DNA of 64,000 nucleotides from Actinoplanes italicus (GTDB taxonomy: Bacteria; Actinomycetota; Actinomycetes; Mycobacteriales; Micromonosporaceae): assembly GCF_003001815.1 (NCBI RefSeq), contig NZ_PVMZ01000022.1:124001-188000 (forward strand), in the 5' to 3' direction. Position numbers and translations under genes: made by a program. Shown here one piece after another: positions 17,492 to 27,402 of the stretch. Position 1 is the stretch's first letter. Each line of letters opens with the position of its first letter. The notes beneath the pieces were generated by a model. It was not told where the DNA came from and ran no database searches. It saw only the letters and a program-made list of their open reading frames with translations.

Positions 17492-17962
17492 CTACGACTG
17501 TCGTAGCAGGTAGCTGCCGGTGCTGGCCGATCCCACGTTGCCGTTGCCCGAGGTCCACGCCCAGCCGGTGGCGTACGACGTCACGCCCGCGTCGTTGAGC
17601 ATCGGCGTGTAGCACGAGTAGCCGCCGAGGCTGGCGACCCAGGTGAACGGGTTACAGCTCTGATAGGCGCCGTCGCTGTTCCGCTTGACCTGGGTGAGCC
17701 CTTTGGTGGAGTAGTAGGCGATGGTCCGCCCCCATACGGTGCGGCAGGCCGTGCTGTAGCGCAGTTGGACGATCCCCACCTTCACGCCGCCCGCGTAGAT
17801 GGACGCCGAACGGGGCGTGGTGGCGGTGCTGGAGCAGCCGGATGTCTCCGGATTCTGCCCGTCATACGGCGCGGCTTGCGACGCGCCGGGAGTGGCGAGG
17901 AGCCCGGCTCCGGCGACGAACAGAACGATGAGAGCGGAGCGCAGCAGTCGTGATCGGATCAT
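17492..17962 (-). CDS. Secreted DUF2690-like protein
   Basis: A 156-residue exported protein. The ATG at 17962 is chosen because GGAGG lies four bases upstream. The signal peptide ends near ASQAAPYDG. The mature part matches the DUF2690 pattern common in Streptomyces and relatives: YDGQNPETSGC, TTPRSASIYAGG, LRYSTACRTVWGRT. It has four cysteines that could pair. Function is unknown. Members are often small secreted proteins, sometimes fused to helix-turn-helix domains. Confidence 0.72.
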   Translation of the reverse strand: MIRSRLLRSALIVLFVAGAGLLATPGASQAAPYDGQNPETSGCSSTATTPRSASIYAGGVKVGIVQLRYSTACRTVWGRTIAYYSTKGLTQVKRNSDGAYQSCNPFTWVASLGGYSCYTPMLNDAGVTSYATGWAWTSGNGNVGSASTGSYLLRQS

Positions 17963-18176
17963 CGATCCTCCATGTCTGGTCTGGCTGGGTCTGCCCCTCC
18001 GAGGCTCTACCGCGCCATACATCGATGCAAGTAAATATGTCTGCCAGTCTTGTATCCGACTCGCCCGGCGACCTGTCAGGTCGCGTCAGGTCCGACGGTG
18101 TTCGCGGGAGCTGCCGAGGCGGATCTGCTTGGTGAACCCACGTTTGCCCGATGGGCCGCCGGGACACTTGTCGCTC

Positions 18177-19040
18177 ATGTTCGAGGGGTTCGTGGACGAG
18201 CGGATCGATGCCGGGGAGGTCGAACTCCGGGTCCGGCATGCCGGGCAAGGCCAACCGATTCTCCTTGTCCATGGACATCCGCGTACCGGTTCGACATGGC
18301 ATCGAGTGGCGCCGCAGCTGGTGGAGCACGGGTTCACCGTCGTCTGTCCGGACATGCGCGGCTACGGGCAGTCCGAGAAGGCGCGCATTGTTCCCGACCA
18401 TTCGCAGCAGTCCAAACGGGCCGTGGCGAATGACCTCGTCCGGCTGATGGAGATCCTCGGCCATCCGACGTTCTCCGTTGTCGGGCACGACCGCGGCTGC
18501 TACGTCGCGCTGCGCATGGCACTGGATCACCCTGACGTGGTCGGTCGCCTGGTCGTGCTCGATGGCGTGCCCATCAGTGAGGCACTCGCCCGCTGCGACG
18601 CCACTTTCGCGCGTGAGTGGTTCCACTGGTTCTTCTTCGCCCAGCCTGACACGCCGGAGCGGGTGATCACCGCCGATCCCGACGCCTGGTACGCGAGCAA
18701 GGCGCGGCCCGACGTCATGGGGGCCGAGAACTACCGGGAGTTCCGGCAGGCCATTCATGATCCCGCCACCGTCCGGGCCATGTTGGAGGACTACCGCGCG
18801 GGCCTCGGTGTCGACAGGGAACATGAGGAGGCCGACCAGCGCGCCGGTCGCATCATTGCCTGCCCCACGCTCTTCCTCTGGTCGTCGAGGGACGACATGG
18901 AGAGTCTGTACGGCGATCCGCTCGCGATCTGGAGGCGGTGGGCCGCCGATGTGCGTGGCCACTCGATCGAGTCCGGACATCACGTCGCGGAGGAGAACCC
19001 CGACGACCTGACCGCCGCGCTCCTCCACTTTCTCGCATGA
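18177..19040 (+). CDS. Alpha/beta hydrolase, haloacetate dehalogenase-like
   Basis: A 287-residue cytoplasmic hydrolase. The motif order fits haloalkanoate dehalogenases and epoxide hydrolases: oxyanion segment VHGHPRTG, nucleophile elbow VGHDRGCYVA with Asp105 in place of Ser, and the base in ESGHHVAEENP. An Asp nucleophile forms an ester with the substrate carbon, which water then cleaves. Dehalogenase against epoxide hydrolase cannot be settled by eye. The ATG at 18177 starts the recognisable fold (MFEGFVDERID), but no clear ribosome-binding site precedes it. Confidence 0.8.
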   Translation: MFEGFVDERIDAGEVELRVRHAGQGQPILLVHGHPRTGSTWHRVAPQLVEHGFTVVCPDMRGYGQSEKARIVPDHSQQSKRAVANDLVRLMEILGHPTFSVVGHDRGCYVALRMALDHPDVVGRLVVLDGVPISEALARCDATFAREWFHWFFFAQPDTPERVITADPDAWYASKARPDVMGAENYREFRQAIHDPATVRAMLEDYRAGLGVDREHEEADQRAGRIIACPTLFLWSSRDDMESLYGDPLAIWRRWAADVRGHSIESGHHVAEENPDDLTAALLHFLA

Positions 19041-19084
19041 CGGAAACACCGCCGAACGGGTAGAAATAGCCGTACGAAAGGATG

Positions 19085-19112
19085 GTTTTGACCTCCTGCT
19101 TTCAGGGGGAAA
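19085..19112 (+). promoter_or_regulatory. Possible SigB/F-type promoter
   Basis: GTTT at 19085-19088 and GGGAAA at 19107-19112 resemble the GTTT / GGGTAT elements used by SigB- and SigF-like factors, though the spacer (18 bases) is on the long side. It lies about 90 bases before the sigma-factor gene, so autoregulation is possible. Confidence 0.3.
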
Positions 19113-19197
19113 TTGAGGTCCGGCGGGCTGACCGGCATGCACGTGAACGCTCGCCGATGCACCGCCTGATCGTTCGCTGACCGCAAGGAGCACCCGC

Positions 19198-19992
19198 ATG
19201 ACCGTCATCGCTGACATCGCCGCCCCCGCCGACACTGCAACGAGCACCGACCGGGCCGGCGAGCTGATCAACGCGATGGCGGCTCTGCCCTGCGGTCACC
19301 CGTCCCGGTCCGGTCTGCGTGACCAGGTCATCGAGGCGTGGCTGCCGCTGGCCCGGCATCTGTCGAGCCGCTACGCCAACCGGGGCGAGCCTCGCGACGA
19401 CCTCTACCAGGTCGCCGTCGTCGGCCTGATCAAGGCGGTCGACAGGTTCGACGCCGACCGTGGCGTGGACTTCGCCGGTTTCGCGATCCCGACGATCGTC
19501 GGCGAACTCAAGCGGCACTTCCGGGACAAGACCTGGTCGGTACGTGTGCCGCGGCGCCTGCAGGAGCTGCGGCTGGCCATCACCGGCGCCAACAGCACGC
19601 TGAGCAACACCCTGGGCCGCTCTCCCACCGTCGCGGACATCGCCGCTCACCTGGGCATCAGCGAGGACGAGGTCATCGAAGGCCTCGAGGGCGCCCGCGC
19701 CTACAACTCGACCAGCCTGTCCACCCCGATCAGCGAAGGCGGCACCGAACTCGGCGAGACCCTCGGCGGTGAGGACACCGGCTACGAGATCGCCGAACTG
19801 CGCATCGCGCTCGGCCCCGCGATGGCCAGCCTCGACGAGCGCGAGCAGAAGATCGTGAGCCTGCGCTTCTACGGCAACCTCACCCAGCAGCAGATCGCCG
19901 AGCAGATCGGCATCTCGCAGATGCACGTGTCGCGGCTGCTCGCCAAGGCCCTGGTGAAGCTGCGGAACCAGCTCGGCACCGCCGCGATCTGA
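19198..19992 (+). CDS. SigB/SigF-like alternative RNA polymerase sigma factor
   Basis: A 264-residue sigma factor with regions 2, 3 and 4: DLYQVAVVGLIKAVDRFD (region 2), FRDKTWSVRVPRRLQEL (start of region 3) and LTQQQIAEQIGISQMHVSRL (region 4 helix-turn-helix). The layout is that of the general-stress and sporulation family controlled by anti-sigma and anti-anti-sigma partner switching. AAGGAG precedes the ATG with good spacing. No anti-sigma gene is adjacent. The SpoIIE-type phosphatase 700 bases downstream could act in the same pathway (inference). Confidence 0.92.
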   Translation: MTVIADIAAPADTATSTDRAGELINAMAALPCGHPSRSGLRDQVIEAWLPLARHLSSRYANRGEPRDDLYQVAVVGLIKAVDRFDADRGVDFAGFAIPTIVGELKRHFRDKTWSVRVPRRLQELRLAITGANSTLSNTLGRSPTVADIAAHLGISEDEVIEGLEGARAYNSTSLSTPISEGGTELGETLGGEDTGYEIAELRIALGPAMASLDEREQKIVSLRFYGNLTQQQIAEQIGISQMHVSRLLAKALVKLRNQLGTAAI

Positions 19993-20218
19993 CCACGCCA
20001 GCGCGGTCTCACGACGAAGTGGCCACCACGATCTGATGCGGGAAATGCAGGCGGACCGGCGTCAGGCCCGGTAACCGGCCCGCCGGCTGCCCCGCACGAT
20101 CGACGCCACGCTGATGGCACTGTCCGCGAACCGGGCTTCCCGGCAACGGAGATCGATTACGCTGACTTCGTTCGATCGATCCTCGGCCCGGCACCAGTGC
20201 AAGGACTTCGACGAAACG

Positions 20219-20671
20219 ATGACCACCGACTCTGCGGTGCTGCAGGTGCTGCTCGTCGAGGATGACCTCGGCGACGTCGCACTGATCGAGAACGCGTTCG
20301 CCGAACAGGACGTCCCGACCGTGCTGCACCATGTCGCGGACGGCGCCGAAGCTCTCGCCTTCCTGCAGCATCAGCCGCCGTACACCGAGGTGCCGCGGCC
20401 GGACCTGATCCTGCTGGACCTCAACATGCCCCGCCTCGACGGGCGGCAGGTGCTGGCCACCATCAAGGCCGACGAACAGCTCAAGGCGATTCCCGTGGTC
20501 GTGTTCACCACCTCGTCGACGCCCGCCGACGTCCTGGCCAGCTATGGGGCGCACGCGAACGCGTACGTCACCAAGCCCCTTGATCTCGACGACTTCGACC
20601 GGGTCCTCACCCAGATCCGTGGCTTCTACGGGCGGACCGTCACCCTTCCCCGGCCCGGCACCGACACCTGA
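20219..20671 (+). CDS. Single-domain CheY/Rcp-like response regulator
   Basis: A receiver domain of about 150 residues without an output domain. The acidic pocket is EDD near the start, the phosphorylation site is the Asp in LLDLNMPRLDG, and the conserved Lys is in VTKPL. The longer form (insert PPYTEVPRPDLI before strand 3) fits the Rcp1 type, which pairs with phytochrome-like or PAS/GAF histidine kinases. The ATG at 20219 is chosen on homology; AAGGA lies 13 bases upstream, which is far. It converges on the SpoIIE-type phosphatase gene. Its kinase is not obvious here. Confidence 0.85.
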   Translation: MTTDSAVLQVLLVEDDLGDVALIENAFAEQDVPTVLHHVADGAEALAFLQHQPPYTEVPRPDLILLDLNMPRLDGRQVLATIKADEQLKAIPVVVFTTSSTPADVLASYGAHANAYVTKPLDLDDFDRVLTQIRGFYGRTVTLPRPGTDT

Positions 20672-20686
20672 ACCGGTCGCACCGGG

Positions 20687-22705
20687 TCACTCGATCGCGG
20701 TGGGGTCGACCCGGGTGAGGCACAGCAGGGCGATGTCGTCCCGCCGGGGCCGGGGCCCCACGTCACAGGCCAGGATGTGATCGAGCGTGGCAGCCGGATC
20801 GCCGGCCGGGGCGGTGCCGACCGCGTCACACAGCTCCCCGATGCCCCGGTCGAGGGGGTGGCTGCGGTCCTCCACGAGCCCGTCGGTGTAGAGCACCACC
20901 ATCGCCTCCGCGGCCAACACGAAGCTGGTCTCCCGATAGGTGACCTTGCCGGAGACGCCCAGCGGCGCCTGTGTCGGCAGCGGCACCAGTCCGGTGGCGC
21001 CCGCGTCGCGCACGATCGGCGCCGGATGCCCGGCCAATACACCCGTGACGGTGCCCGCCGCGACCTCCACCTGCAGGTAGCAGCAGGTCGCCCAGGTGTT
21101 GAGCCGCAGCGCACGGATGAGATGGTTCGTGTGGTTCATGACCTGGGACGGCTGGTGACCCGCCACGGCGTACGCGCGCAGGGCATCCCGGATCTGTCCC
21201 ATGGCGGCCGCGGCCGTGGTGTCGTGCCCGGCGACGTCGCCGATCACGATGCCGACGACACCGTCACGGATGGCGATGATGTCGTACCAGTCACCACCCA
21301 CCTCGGCGCCGCGGGTCCACGGCAGGTACCGGGCGGCGTGCCGCAGCCCCGCCGTCTGCGGCAACGTCGCCGGCAGCAGAGCGTGCTGCAGCTCCGAGGC
21401 GATCGATCGGCTGGTCTCGAACAGCATCGCCCGTTGCAGGGCCTGTGCGCCCAGCCCGGCCAGCGCCGTGAGCGTCGAGCGGGTGTCGTCGTCGAAATCG
21501 CGAGGTTCACGGTAGCCGACGACGAGAGCGCCCAGCACGTCCCCGGCCGCGATCAGCGGCAGGAAGGCCCACGCCTGACGTTGCCCGGGCGGGACGGCCG
21601 AACGACGGTCGGGCTGCGCCGCATGGAACTGCTCCAGCGATGTCAGATACACCGCCTGGCCGGTACGGGCGGTGGCCGCCGCCGGATACGGGTGATCCAT
21701 CGGCACCTCGTGCAGCCGTGCGACGACCTCCGGCTCGTACCCGGCGTGGTATGCCAGCTGCAACGCCTGGTCCTGAAGCAGCAGCAGCGCCAGCCCTTGA
21801 CCACCGGCGGAGGGCCGCAGCACCGATCCGAGCGCGGCGTAGACCTGCGCGGTCGTGCTCGCCGCCACCAGCGCCGCGGTCACACTCTCCAGGCTGCGGG
21901 CACGGGCGGCGGCGTGCTCGGCGCGCTCGACACTCTCGGCCAGCTGCCGCTGCCGGTCGACCTGCTCGGTGATCTCCCGGAAGGAGACCACGACATGACC
22001 ACCGGCGGTACGCCCGACCTTGATCTCCCACACCTGGTCGATCTCCGGGTAGGTGAGCTCCTGCCGCCACGGTTCCCCGCTGGCCGCGACCGTCCGGTAC
22101 CGGTCGAACAGGCCGCTGGGCCAGCTGTCCGGGGAGATCTCGCTGAGCCGGTGACCGATCACGTCCTCCACGTGCCGGCCGGTCAACTTCGCTCCGAGCT
22201 GGTTGACGTACTCACACTCGAAGTCGGTGATCTCCGCACCGGTGTCACGGACCGGAGCGAGCACGGTGAAGCCGTCGAACGCGGTGTCGAGGATGTCGTA
22301 CAGGCGCTCCCCACCGGTGGACTGCGGTGACACCGTCACCTGCCGCAGATCGACGCAGCGGACCATGATCCCGTCGCGGTACGGGCCCACCCGGAACTCG
22401 AAATGCCCGCTGATGCTCTGCCGCGCGTAATACACCGTGCGCACGGCGGCGACACCGGTCTCCACCACCGTCCGGTAGAACGGCAGGGTCCCGTCGTGCA
22501 CCGTGTCCGGCCATAATTGTCGATAGGTGTGGCCGACCAGTTCATCGCGCGGGCGGCCGACCATCCGGCACGCGGCATCGTTGATGTACAGCAGCTCGAA
22601 GTCGGCGATCACGGCGTCCTCACGCACGGCACGCGCCAGGATCCAGCCCTGCGACTCGGCGGCAAGCATGGCCAGCACGTGCGCGTCAGGCAGCCAGTCG
22701 AGCAC
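20687..22705 (-). CDS. PAS-PAS-GAF-SpoIIE protein phosphatase
   Basis: A 672-residue signalling protein starting at GTG after GGGGAGGT. Two PAS-like segments lie at about residues 20-130 (YINDAACRMVGRPRDELVG) and 140-250 (LTGRHVEDVIGHRLSEISP), followed by a short coiled region. A GAF domain lies at about 280-430 and a PP2C/SpoIIE phosphatase domain at 450-672 (ARYLPWTRGAEVGGDWYDI, GDVAGHDTTAA, VLYTDGLVEDR) with the expected metal-binding Asp residues. Such proteins dephosphorylate anti-anti-sigma factors in response to signals sensed by PAS/GAF and so release SigB/F-type factors. No kinase (RsbW-like) domain is seen. Confidence 0.9.
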   Translation of the reverse strand: MLDWLPDAHVLAMLAAESQGWILARAVREDAVIADFELLYINDAACRMVGRPRDELVGHTYRQLWPDTVHDGTLPFYRTVVETGVAAVRTVYYARQSISGHFEFRVGPYRDGIMVRCVDLRQVTVSPQSTGGERLYDILDTAFDGFTVLAPVRDTGAEITDFECEYVNQLGAKLTGRHVEDVIGHRLSEISPDSWPSGLFDRYRTVAASGEPWRQELTYPEIDQVWEIKVGRTAGGHVVVSFREITEQVDRQRQLAESVERAEHAAARARSLESVTAALVAASTTAQVYAALGSVLRPSAGGQGLALLLLQDQALQLAYHAGYEPEVVARLHEVPMDHPYPAAATARTGQAVYLTSLEQFHAAQPDRRSAVPPGQRQAWAFLPLIAAGDVLGALVVGYREPRDFDDDTRSTLTALAGLGAQALQRAMLFETSRSIASELQHALLPATLPQTAGLRHAARYLPWTRGAEVGGDWYDIIAIRDGVVGIVIGDVAGHDTTAAAAMGQIRDALRAYAVAGHQPSQVMNHTNHLIRALRLNTWATCCYLQVEVAAGTVTGVLAGHPAPIVRDAGATGLVPLPTQAPLGVSGKVTYRETSFVLAAEAMVVLYTDGLVEDRSHPLDRGIGELCDAVGTAPAGDPAATLDHILACDVGPRPRRDDIALLCLTRVDPTAIE

Positions 22706-22957
22706 CTCGCCACCTCCCCATCGCGCGACACGATGTCACATCGTCATCTTGGCCCGCCGCGGTCACCGGCGCCTAATCGCTCTACCCAGCGGAGCGTCGA
22801 TGCCGTTGTGGCTGCGAGTCCGAGATATGTCCTACAGCATCTCTCCCAGGCTGGGGCCGGCAGGCAGACCGAGCGGGCGAGCAATTCATCCGGCGCGAGC
22901 GATGCCCGTATGCCGCGCCCCCGCCAGGCTGGCCGCACCGACACGTGAGGAGCGGCG

Positions 22958-24457
22958 ATGACGGCGACGAACCAGACCAACCGCGCGGCGGGCCTCGGCG
23001 TCCTGCTCGCCGCCTGCGTGTCCGCGCTGGTGGTCAACGCCAACACCTCCGCCGTGACGATCCTGCTCCCGGCGATCAGCCAGGACGTCGGTGCCTCGGT
23101 GGACACGCTGCAGTGGGCGGTGACCGGCTACATGCTGGTCGGTGCCGCGGTGATCGTCACCTCCGGCGCGCTGGGCGACGTCTTCGGCCGCCGCCGGATC
23201 TTCCTGGCCGGCTTGGTCCTGTTCGTGCTGTCCTGTGCTCTGATCGCGCTGTCGTCGGCGGCCGGCGGGGTGATCGCCGGGCGGATGATCCAGGGTGCGG
23301 CCGGCTCGACGATCCTGGCGTGCGGGATGAGCCTGCTGTCGGTGGACTCGGCCGGGACCGGGCAGATGAAGGCGATCACGCTGTGGGGTGCGGCCTCAGC
23401 GATCGGCGGAGCGGCCGGGCCCCTGATCGGCGGTCTGCTGGTGGACTCGACCGGATGGCAGGGTCTGTTCTGGATCGACGCGGCGATCGCTGCGGCATGC
23501 GTGCCGCTGACCTATCTGACCGTGAAGGAGTCCCGCGACCCCGACCGGCCCCGCGAGATCGACGTACTCGGCACACTGTTGGTCGCGGTCGCTCTGGTGC
23601 CGCTGGTTCTGGCGCTCAGCGAGAGCAGCAGCTGGGGGTGGCTGTCCTTCCCGACCATCGCCTGCCTGGCCCTGTCCGTGCTCGGCGGGGTCGGCTTCGT
23701 CTACGCCGAACGGCACGCCACCGCTCCCCTGGTCGACCTCACGCTGCTGCGTAACCGGGTACTGGTCGGTGCGACTCTCGCGATCTTCCTGGTCGCCGGC
23801 ATGATCAACGCACTGATGTACCTGCTCAGCCTCTACTTCCAGAACCCGGACGGCTTCGGCATGACCGCCCTGCAAGCGGGTCTCGCCACCCTGCCGGCAG
23901 CAGCCGCGATGATCGCGATCACGCCGCTGATCACCCCCCTCGCGGTCAAGATCGGGCCACGGTACGCCGTAGCGATCGGTTTCGGTCTAGCCGCGGCCGG
24001 CTTCGCGACGCTGATGTTCGTCGAACCGTCGTGGACGTACAGCGCGTTCGTCGCCCCGCTGATCGTGCTCTCCATCGGCCTCGGCCTGGCCAACGGTCCC
24101 GCCTCATCGGCGTCCACCGCGGCCGTCGATCAGGATCAGGTCGGACAGGCCTCCGGCATCTCCAACATGGCCCGCTATGTGGGCGGATCCCTCGCGGTCG
24201 CCGCCGCGGCGACCGTCTCCACCGCCGTCACCGACGCCCACACCACCGACGGTGCCTCCGCCGCCGAGTCGCTCTCCGCCGGGCTCGGCGCCGGCGCCGT
24301 GCTGCTGACCCTCATGTCGGCCGCCGGCATATTCCTCGTCCTGCTGCTACGCCGGCACCGGCCCGAGCCGGCCACCGCCGTCCACCTGGCCGCGGCCGCC
24401 GCGGCCACCAGTCACACCATCCCGACCCGTCCCAGCGGAGAGCGCACGGGTCAGTAG
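22958..24457 (+). CDS. MFS drug exporter, DHA2 (14-span) family
   Basis: A 499-residue major-facilitator transporter. The ATG follows GAGGAG. Fourteen hydrophobic spans are expected for this length. The family motifs are visible: GYMLVGAAVIVTSGALGDVFGRRR (motif A between spans 2 and 3) and GAASAIGGAAGPLIGG (motif C, the antiporter motif). Such proteins export drugs or dyes against protons. There is no adjacent regulator, so the substrate is unknown. Its last seven bases overlap the end of the convergent GGDEF-EAL gene. Confidence 0.9.
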   Translation: MTATNQTNRAAGLGVLLAACVSALVVNANTSAVTILLPAISQDVGASVDTLQWAVTGYMLVGAAVIVTSGALGDVFGRRRIFLAGLVLFVLSCALIALSSAAGGVIAGRMIQGAAGSTILACGMSLLSVDSAGTGQMKAITLWGAASAIGGAAGPLIGGLLVDSTGWQGLFWIDAAIAAACVPLTYLTVKESRDPDRPREIDVLGTLLVAVALVPLVLALSESSSWGWLSFPTIACLALSVLGGVGFVYAERHATAPLVDLTLLRNRVLVGATLAIFLVAGMINALMYLLSLYFQNPDGFGMTALQAGLATLPAAAAMIAITPLITPLAVKIGPRYAVAIGFGLAAAGFATLMFVEPSWTYSAFVAPLIVLSIGLGLANGPASSASTAAVDQDQVGQASGISNMARYVGGSLAVAAAATVSTAVTDAHTTDGASAAESLSAGLGAGAVLLTLMSAAGIFLVLLLRRHRPEPATAVHLAAAAAATSHTIPTRPSGERTGQ

Positions 24458-26814
24458 CTCAGGACTTCAGCGGGCTTGTCGAGGTAGCGGTTCTCGAATG
24501 CCTCGGCGGCCATCGGACGGCCGAAGTGGTAGCCCTGGGCGAGCCGGTAACCGACGCGGTGCAGGTGCTCGGCCTGTTCGGCGGTCTCCACACCCTCCGC
24601 GACGGCGGCGATGCCGAAGTCCCTGGTGAAGCCGATGATGTTCTTGACGATGATGTCGGCCGCCCGTCCGGCGGTCTCGCCGCTGACGAATGACTTGTCG
24701 ACCTTGAGGACGTCGACCGGGCAGGTGAGCAGCAGGCTGAGCGACGAATGACCGGTGCCGAAGTCGTCGAGGGCGATGCGCAGGCCGAGGGCTTTGAGCC
24801 GGTGCAGCTGCTCGATCGCGATGCCGGCGTTGAGGACGGCCGTCTCGGTGACTTCGATCAGCAGATGCCGGGTGTCGGCGCCCGTCTCCCGAAGGGTGGC
24901 GGTGACCGCGTCGACGAAATGCGGGTCCGCCAGCTGCCGGGCCGAGACGTTGACGCTGATCCGCATCGGGGCGGTGTCGCCGTACCGGGCGGCCCAGTCG
25001 GCGCTCTGCCGGCAGGCCCGCGCGAAGACCCAGGAGCCCAGCTCGTTGATCACGCCGATGCGTTCGGCGACGGGGATGAACACGTCCGGTGGCACCAGTC
25101 CGCGCTCGGGATGCTGCCAGCGCAGCAGCGCCTCCACGCCGGTCGCGGCACCCGTGGGCAGGCTGACGATCGGCTGGAAGAGCAGGAAGAACTGGTCGTC
25201 GCGCAGGGCGGTGCGCAGGTCGGCGGCCAGCCGGGCGCTGTCGTCGGCGGCGATGTCCATGGCCGGGTCGAACCATTGCCAGCCGTTGCCGCCGGTGCCC
25301 TTGGCGGCGTACATGGCCACGTCCGCGCGGCGCAGCAGTTCGGCGGGGTCATCGTCGGGTCGGGAGGCGGTGACGCCGATGCTGACGCCGCTGCGCAGGG
25401 TCGCACCGTCAAGCTCGGCGGGCTGCCCGACAGCGACCACCAGTTGTTCGAGCAGTGCGGGCACGTCGTCCGCGGCCTGGACCACCACGGCGAACTCGTC
25501 GCCGCCCAGCCGAGTGAGCAGGCCGTTGCCGCCGAGAACAGCGGACAGCCGTCTGCTGGTCTCCTGGATCAGCTGGTCGCCGACACGGTGGCCGAGCCGG
25601 TCGTTGACGGCCTTGAAGTCGTCGAGGTCGAGCAGAGCCACGAAGAACGTTTCACCGTCGGCGAGCAGCCCGCAGGTGTACTGCTCGAACAGGGCACGGT
25701 TGCCGGCGCCGGTCAGGCTGTCGTGGGTGGCCTGGTGGGTGAGCTGGACCTGGTATTCCCGCAGCTGGTTGAGCTGCCCGTCGACGGTGCCGAGCAGTCG
25801 CTGGTTGTCCCGCAACGCGATGACCTGCCGGACGACGACGAAGGCGGTCAGCGCCACCGCGATGACCTCCATCGCGCGGACCTGGACCGGATCGCTGATG
25901 TCACTCGTCAGCAGCAGGATGTCGGTGACGGCGATGGCGAGGTACGGCACCAGGCTGATCTTCTGCCGTGAGCGCCGTGGCAGCGGCTGCCTGTTGCCGG
26001 CACGCTGCTGGCTGACGGCTGCCAGGTGGATGCTGAACGCCGCCACGGGAACGGCGAGGATGCTGGTGGACAGGTACGGCCGATCGATCAGGAACGGCGA
26101 CAGACTACCCAGGGCGCTGCTGACCGCGCTGCCGATGGCCAGGATGTAGACGGCGCGCCGGTCGAGGCGGCCCGCACCGGCGAAGGCGACCTTCACGAAC
26201 GTCGCCATGGAGAGGCCGGCGACGACGGTGATTGCCAGCATCGGCCCGGCGGTACCGGTCTGTGCGACCCACCGCTCATGGTCACGGAGAGAGAAGTGCC
26301 AGATCAGCGTGCCGACGGTCAGCAGGACGATTCCCGCGTCGGCGCCGAAGCGAATCCAGTCGCTGCGGCTGCGCTGCCATGACGGCAACCGCAGCAGCGC
26401 CCACAGCACCGTCCCCAGAACAGCGAGGTACAGCACGAGCGTGACCGGCCCGACCTGCTGCGACGGTGCGGGGCCGCCGACGGCGTCGAAGGTGTTCGCC
26501 ACGATGCCGAGGGCGAACAGCCCGCACGCCAGGGTCAGATGCCACCAGAACCGGCGGGTGCCGGCATCCAGCTCGCTGTTACGGCTGACCGACCAGCAGG
26601 TGCACCCGGCCAGCACCGCGGTCACCGGCAGCAGGAGCCAGCCCACCCACGGATGCGACCACACATGCACGAGCCCGGCCCCGAGCCACACCCCGCTGAA
26701 CACGACGACGGTCGCGGTCGCGAGCAGCAAGCCGCGGTCACGGCCGGCTGATGTCGATTGCGGCACTTCGGCGTAGTCCTTCCTGAGAGCGTCCGTATCG
26801 ACACGTCGGCTCAT
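24451..26814 (-). CDS. Membrane GGDEF-EAL cyclic-di-GMP protein
   Basis: A protein of about 787 residues. The N-terminal half has about eight to ten hydrophobic spans. A GGDEF domain with an intact active-site loop (RLGGDEFAVVV) and an EAL domain with GVEALLRW and later catalytic acidic residues (ALDDFGTGHSSLSLL, VLKVDKSFV) follow. It could both make and break cyclic-di-GMP, the signal that delays development in related actinobacteria. The start is uncertain. The ATG at 26814 is used; an upstream TTG at 26862 keeps the frame open. Neither has a good ribosome-binding site. Confidence 0.88.
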   Translation of the reverse strand: MSRRVDTDALRKDYAEVPQSTSAGRDRGLLLATATVVVFSGVWLGAGLVHVWSHPWVGWLLLPVTAVLAGCTCWSVSRNSELDAGTRRFWWHLTLACGLFALGIVANTFDAVGGPAPSQQVGPVTLVLYLAVLGTVLWALLRLPSWQRSRSDWIRFGADAGIVLLTVGTLIWHFSLRDHERWVAQTGTAGPMLAITVVAGLSMATFVKVAFAGAGRLDRRAVYILAIGSAVSSALGSLSPFLIDRPYLSTSILAVPVAAFSIHLAAVSQQRAGNRQPLPRRSRQKISLVPYLAIAVTDILLLTSDISDPVQVRAMEVIAVALTAFVVVRQVIALRDNQRLLGTVDGQLNQLREYQVQLTHQATHDSLTGAGNRALFEQYTCGLLADGETFFVALLDLDDFKAVNDRLGHRVGDQLIQETSRRLSAVLGGNGLLTRLGGDEFAVVVQAADDVPALLEQLVVAVGQPAELDGATLRSGVSIGVTASRPDDDPAELLRRADVAMYAAKGTGGNGWQWFDPAMDIAADDSARLAADLRTALRDDQFFLLFQPIVSLPTGAATGVEALLRWQHPERGLVPPDVFIPVAERIGVINELGSWVFARACRQSADWAARYGDTAPMRISVNVSARQLADPHFVDAVTATLRETGADTRHLLIEVTETAVLNAGIAIEQLHRLKALGLRIALDDFGTGHSSLSLLLTCPVDVLKVDKSFVSGETAGRAADIIVKNIIGFTRDFGIAAVAEGVETAEQAEHLHRVGYRLAQGYHFGRPMAAEAFENRYLDKPAEVLSY

Positions 26815-26869
26815 GCGGGAGGAACCTGAGTCCTCCACGCCACTTTCGGTGTCGTACGGCAAATGGCTC

Positions 26870-27334
26870 TCAGCCGCGCCGTTCCCATCGGCTCCCGTGC
26901 CGGTCGTCTCGCGCGGTCATGGTGCGGACGGCGTCGTCCACCACCGCGGTGACGCGCTCCGATGTCACCGTCCAGCCCGGGACGATCAGGCTGGGCCAGA
27001 ACAGGTAGTTGGAGATCATTCCAAGGAACTGCGTGGCGGCCATCTCGGGGTCCGCGATATCCGCGGTCCCCGCGTCGCGTTCAGCCACGAGGTAGGTCCG
27101 AACCGTCTCGAAGTACGGCTGCTTGCCCTCTGCGAAGTGCGTCTTGGTCAGTTCCGGGAAGCGGGGCAGCTCGGCGATGACGATGCGGAACAGATCCACC
27201 ATCCCCGGCCGGCCCAACAGCGCCGCACAGTGCCGCCCGAGTCCGGTCAAGCCGGCCGCGAGGTCACCCGCGGACGGCTCGCACCTGCCGCCGGAGATCC
27301 GGCGAGCCATCGAGATCACGCCCGCGGCCGACAC
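26870..27334 (-). pseudogene. TetR-family regulator remnant (ligand domain only)
   Basis: The readable stretch of about 155 residues matches the C-terminal ligand-binding half of AefR-like TetR regulators (MVDLFRIVIAELPRFPELTK, then ISNYLFWPSLIVPG). The DNA-binding helix-turn-helix that should precede it is absent. Reading upstream in frame gives NGCASVCCLPSPP, which is not TetR-like. The missing end abuts the missing end of the sigma-factor remnant at 27403, as expected from one deletion that removed both 5' halves. Confidence 0.7.
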
Positions 27335-27402
27335 GGTAGGCGGACTGGGCAGACAGCAGACTGATGCGCATCCATTTCGACTGAGGCGTCGAAAAACATC
27401 CC

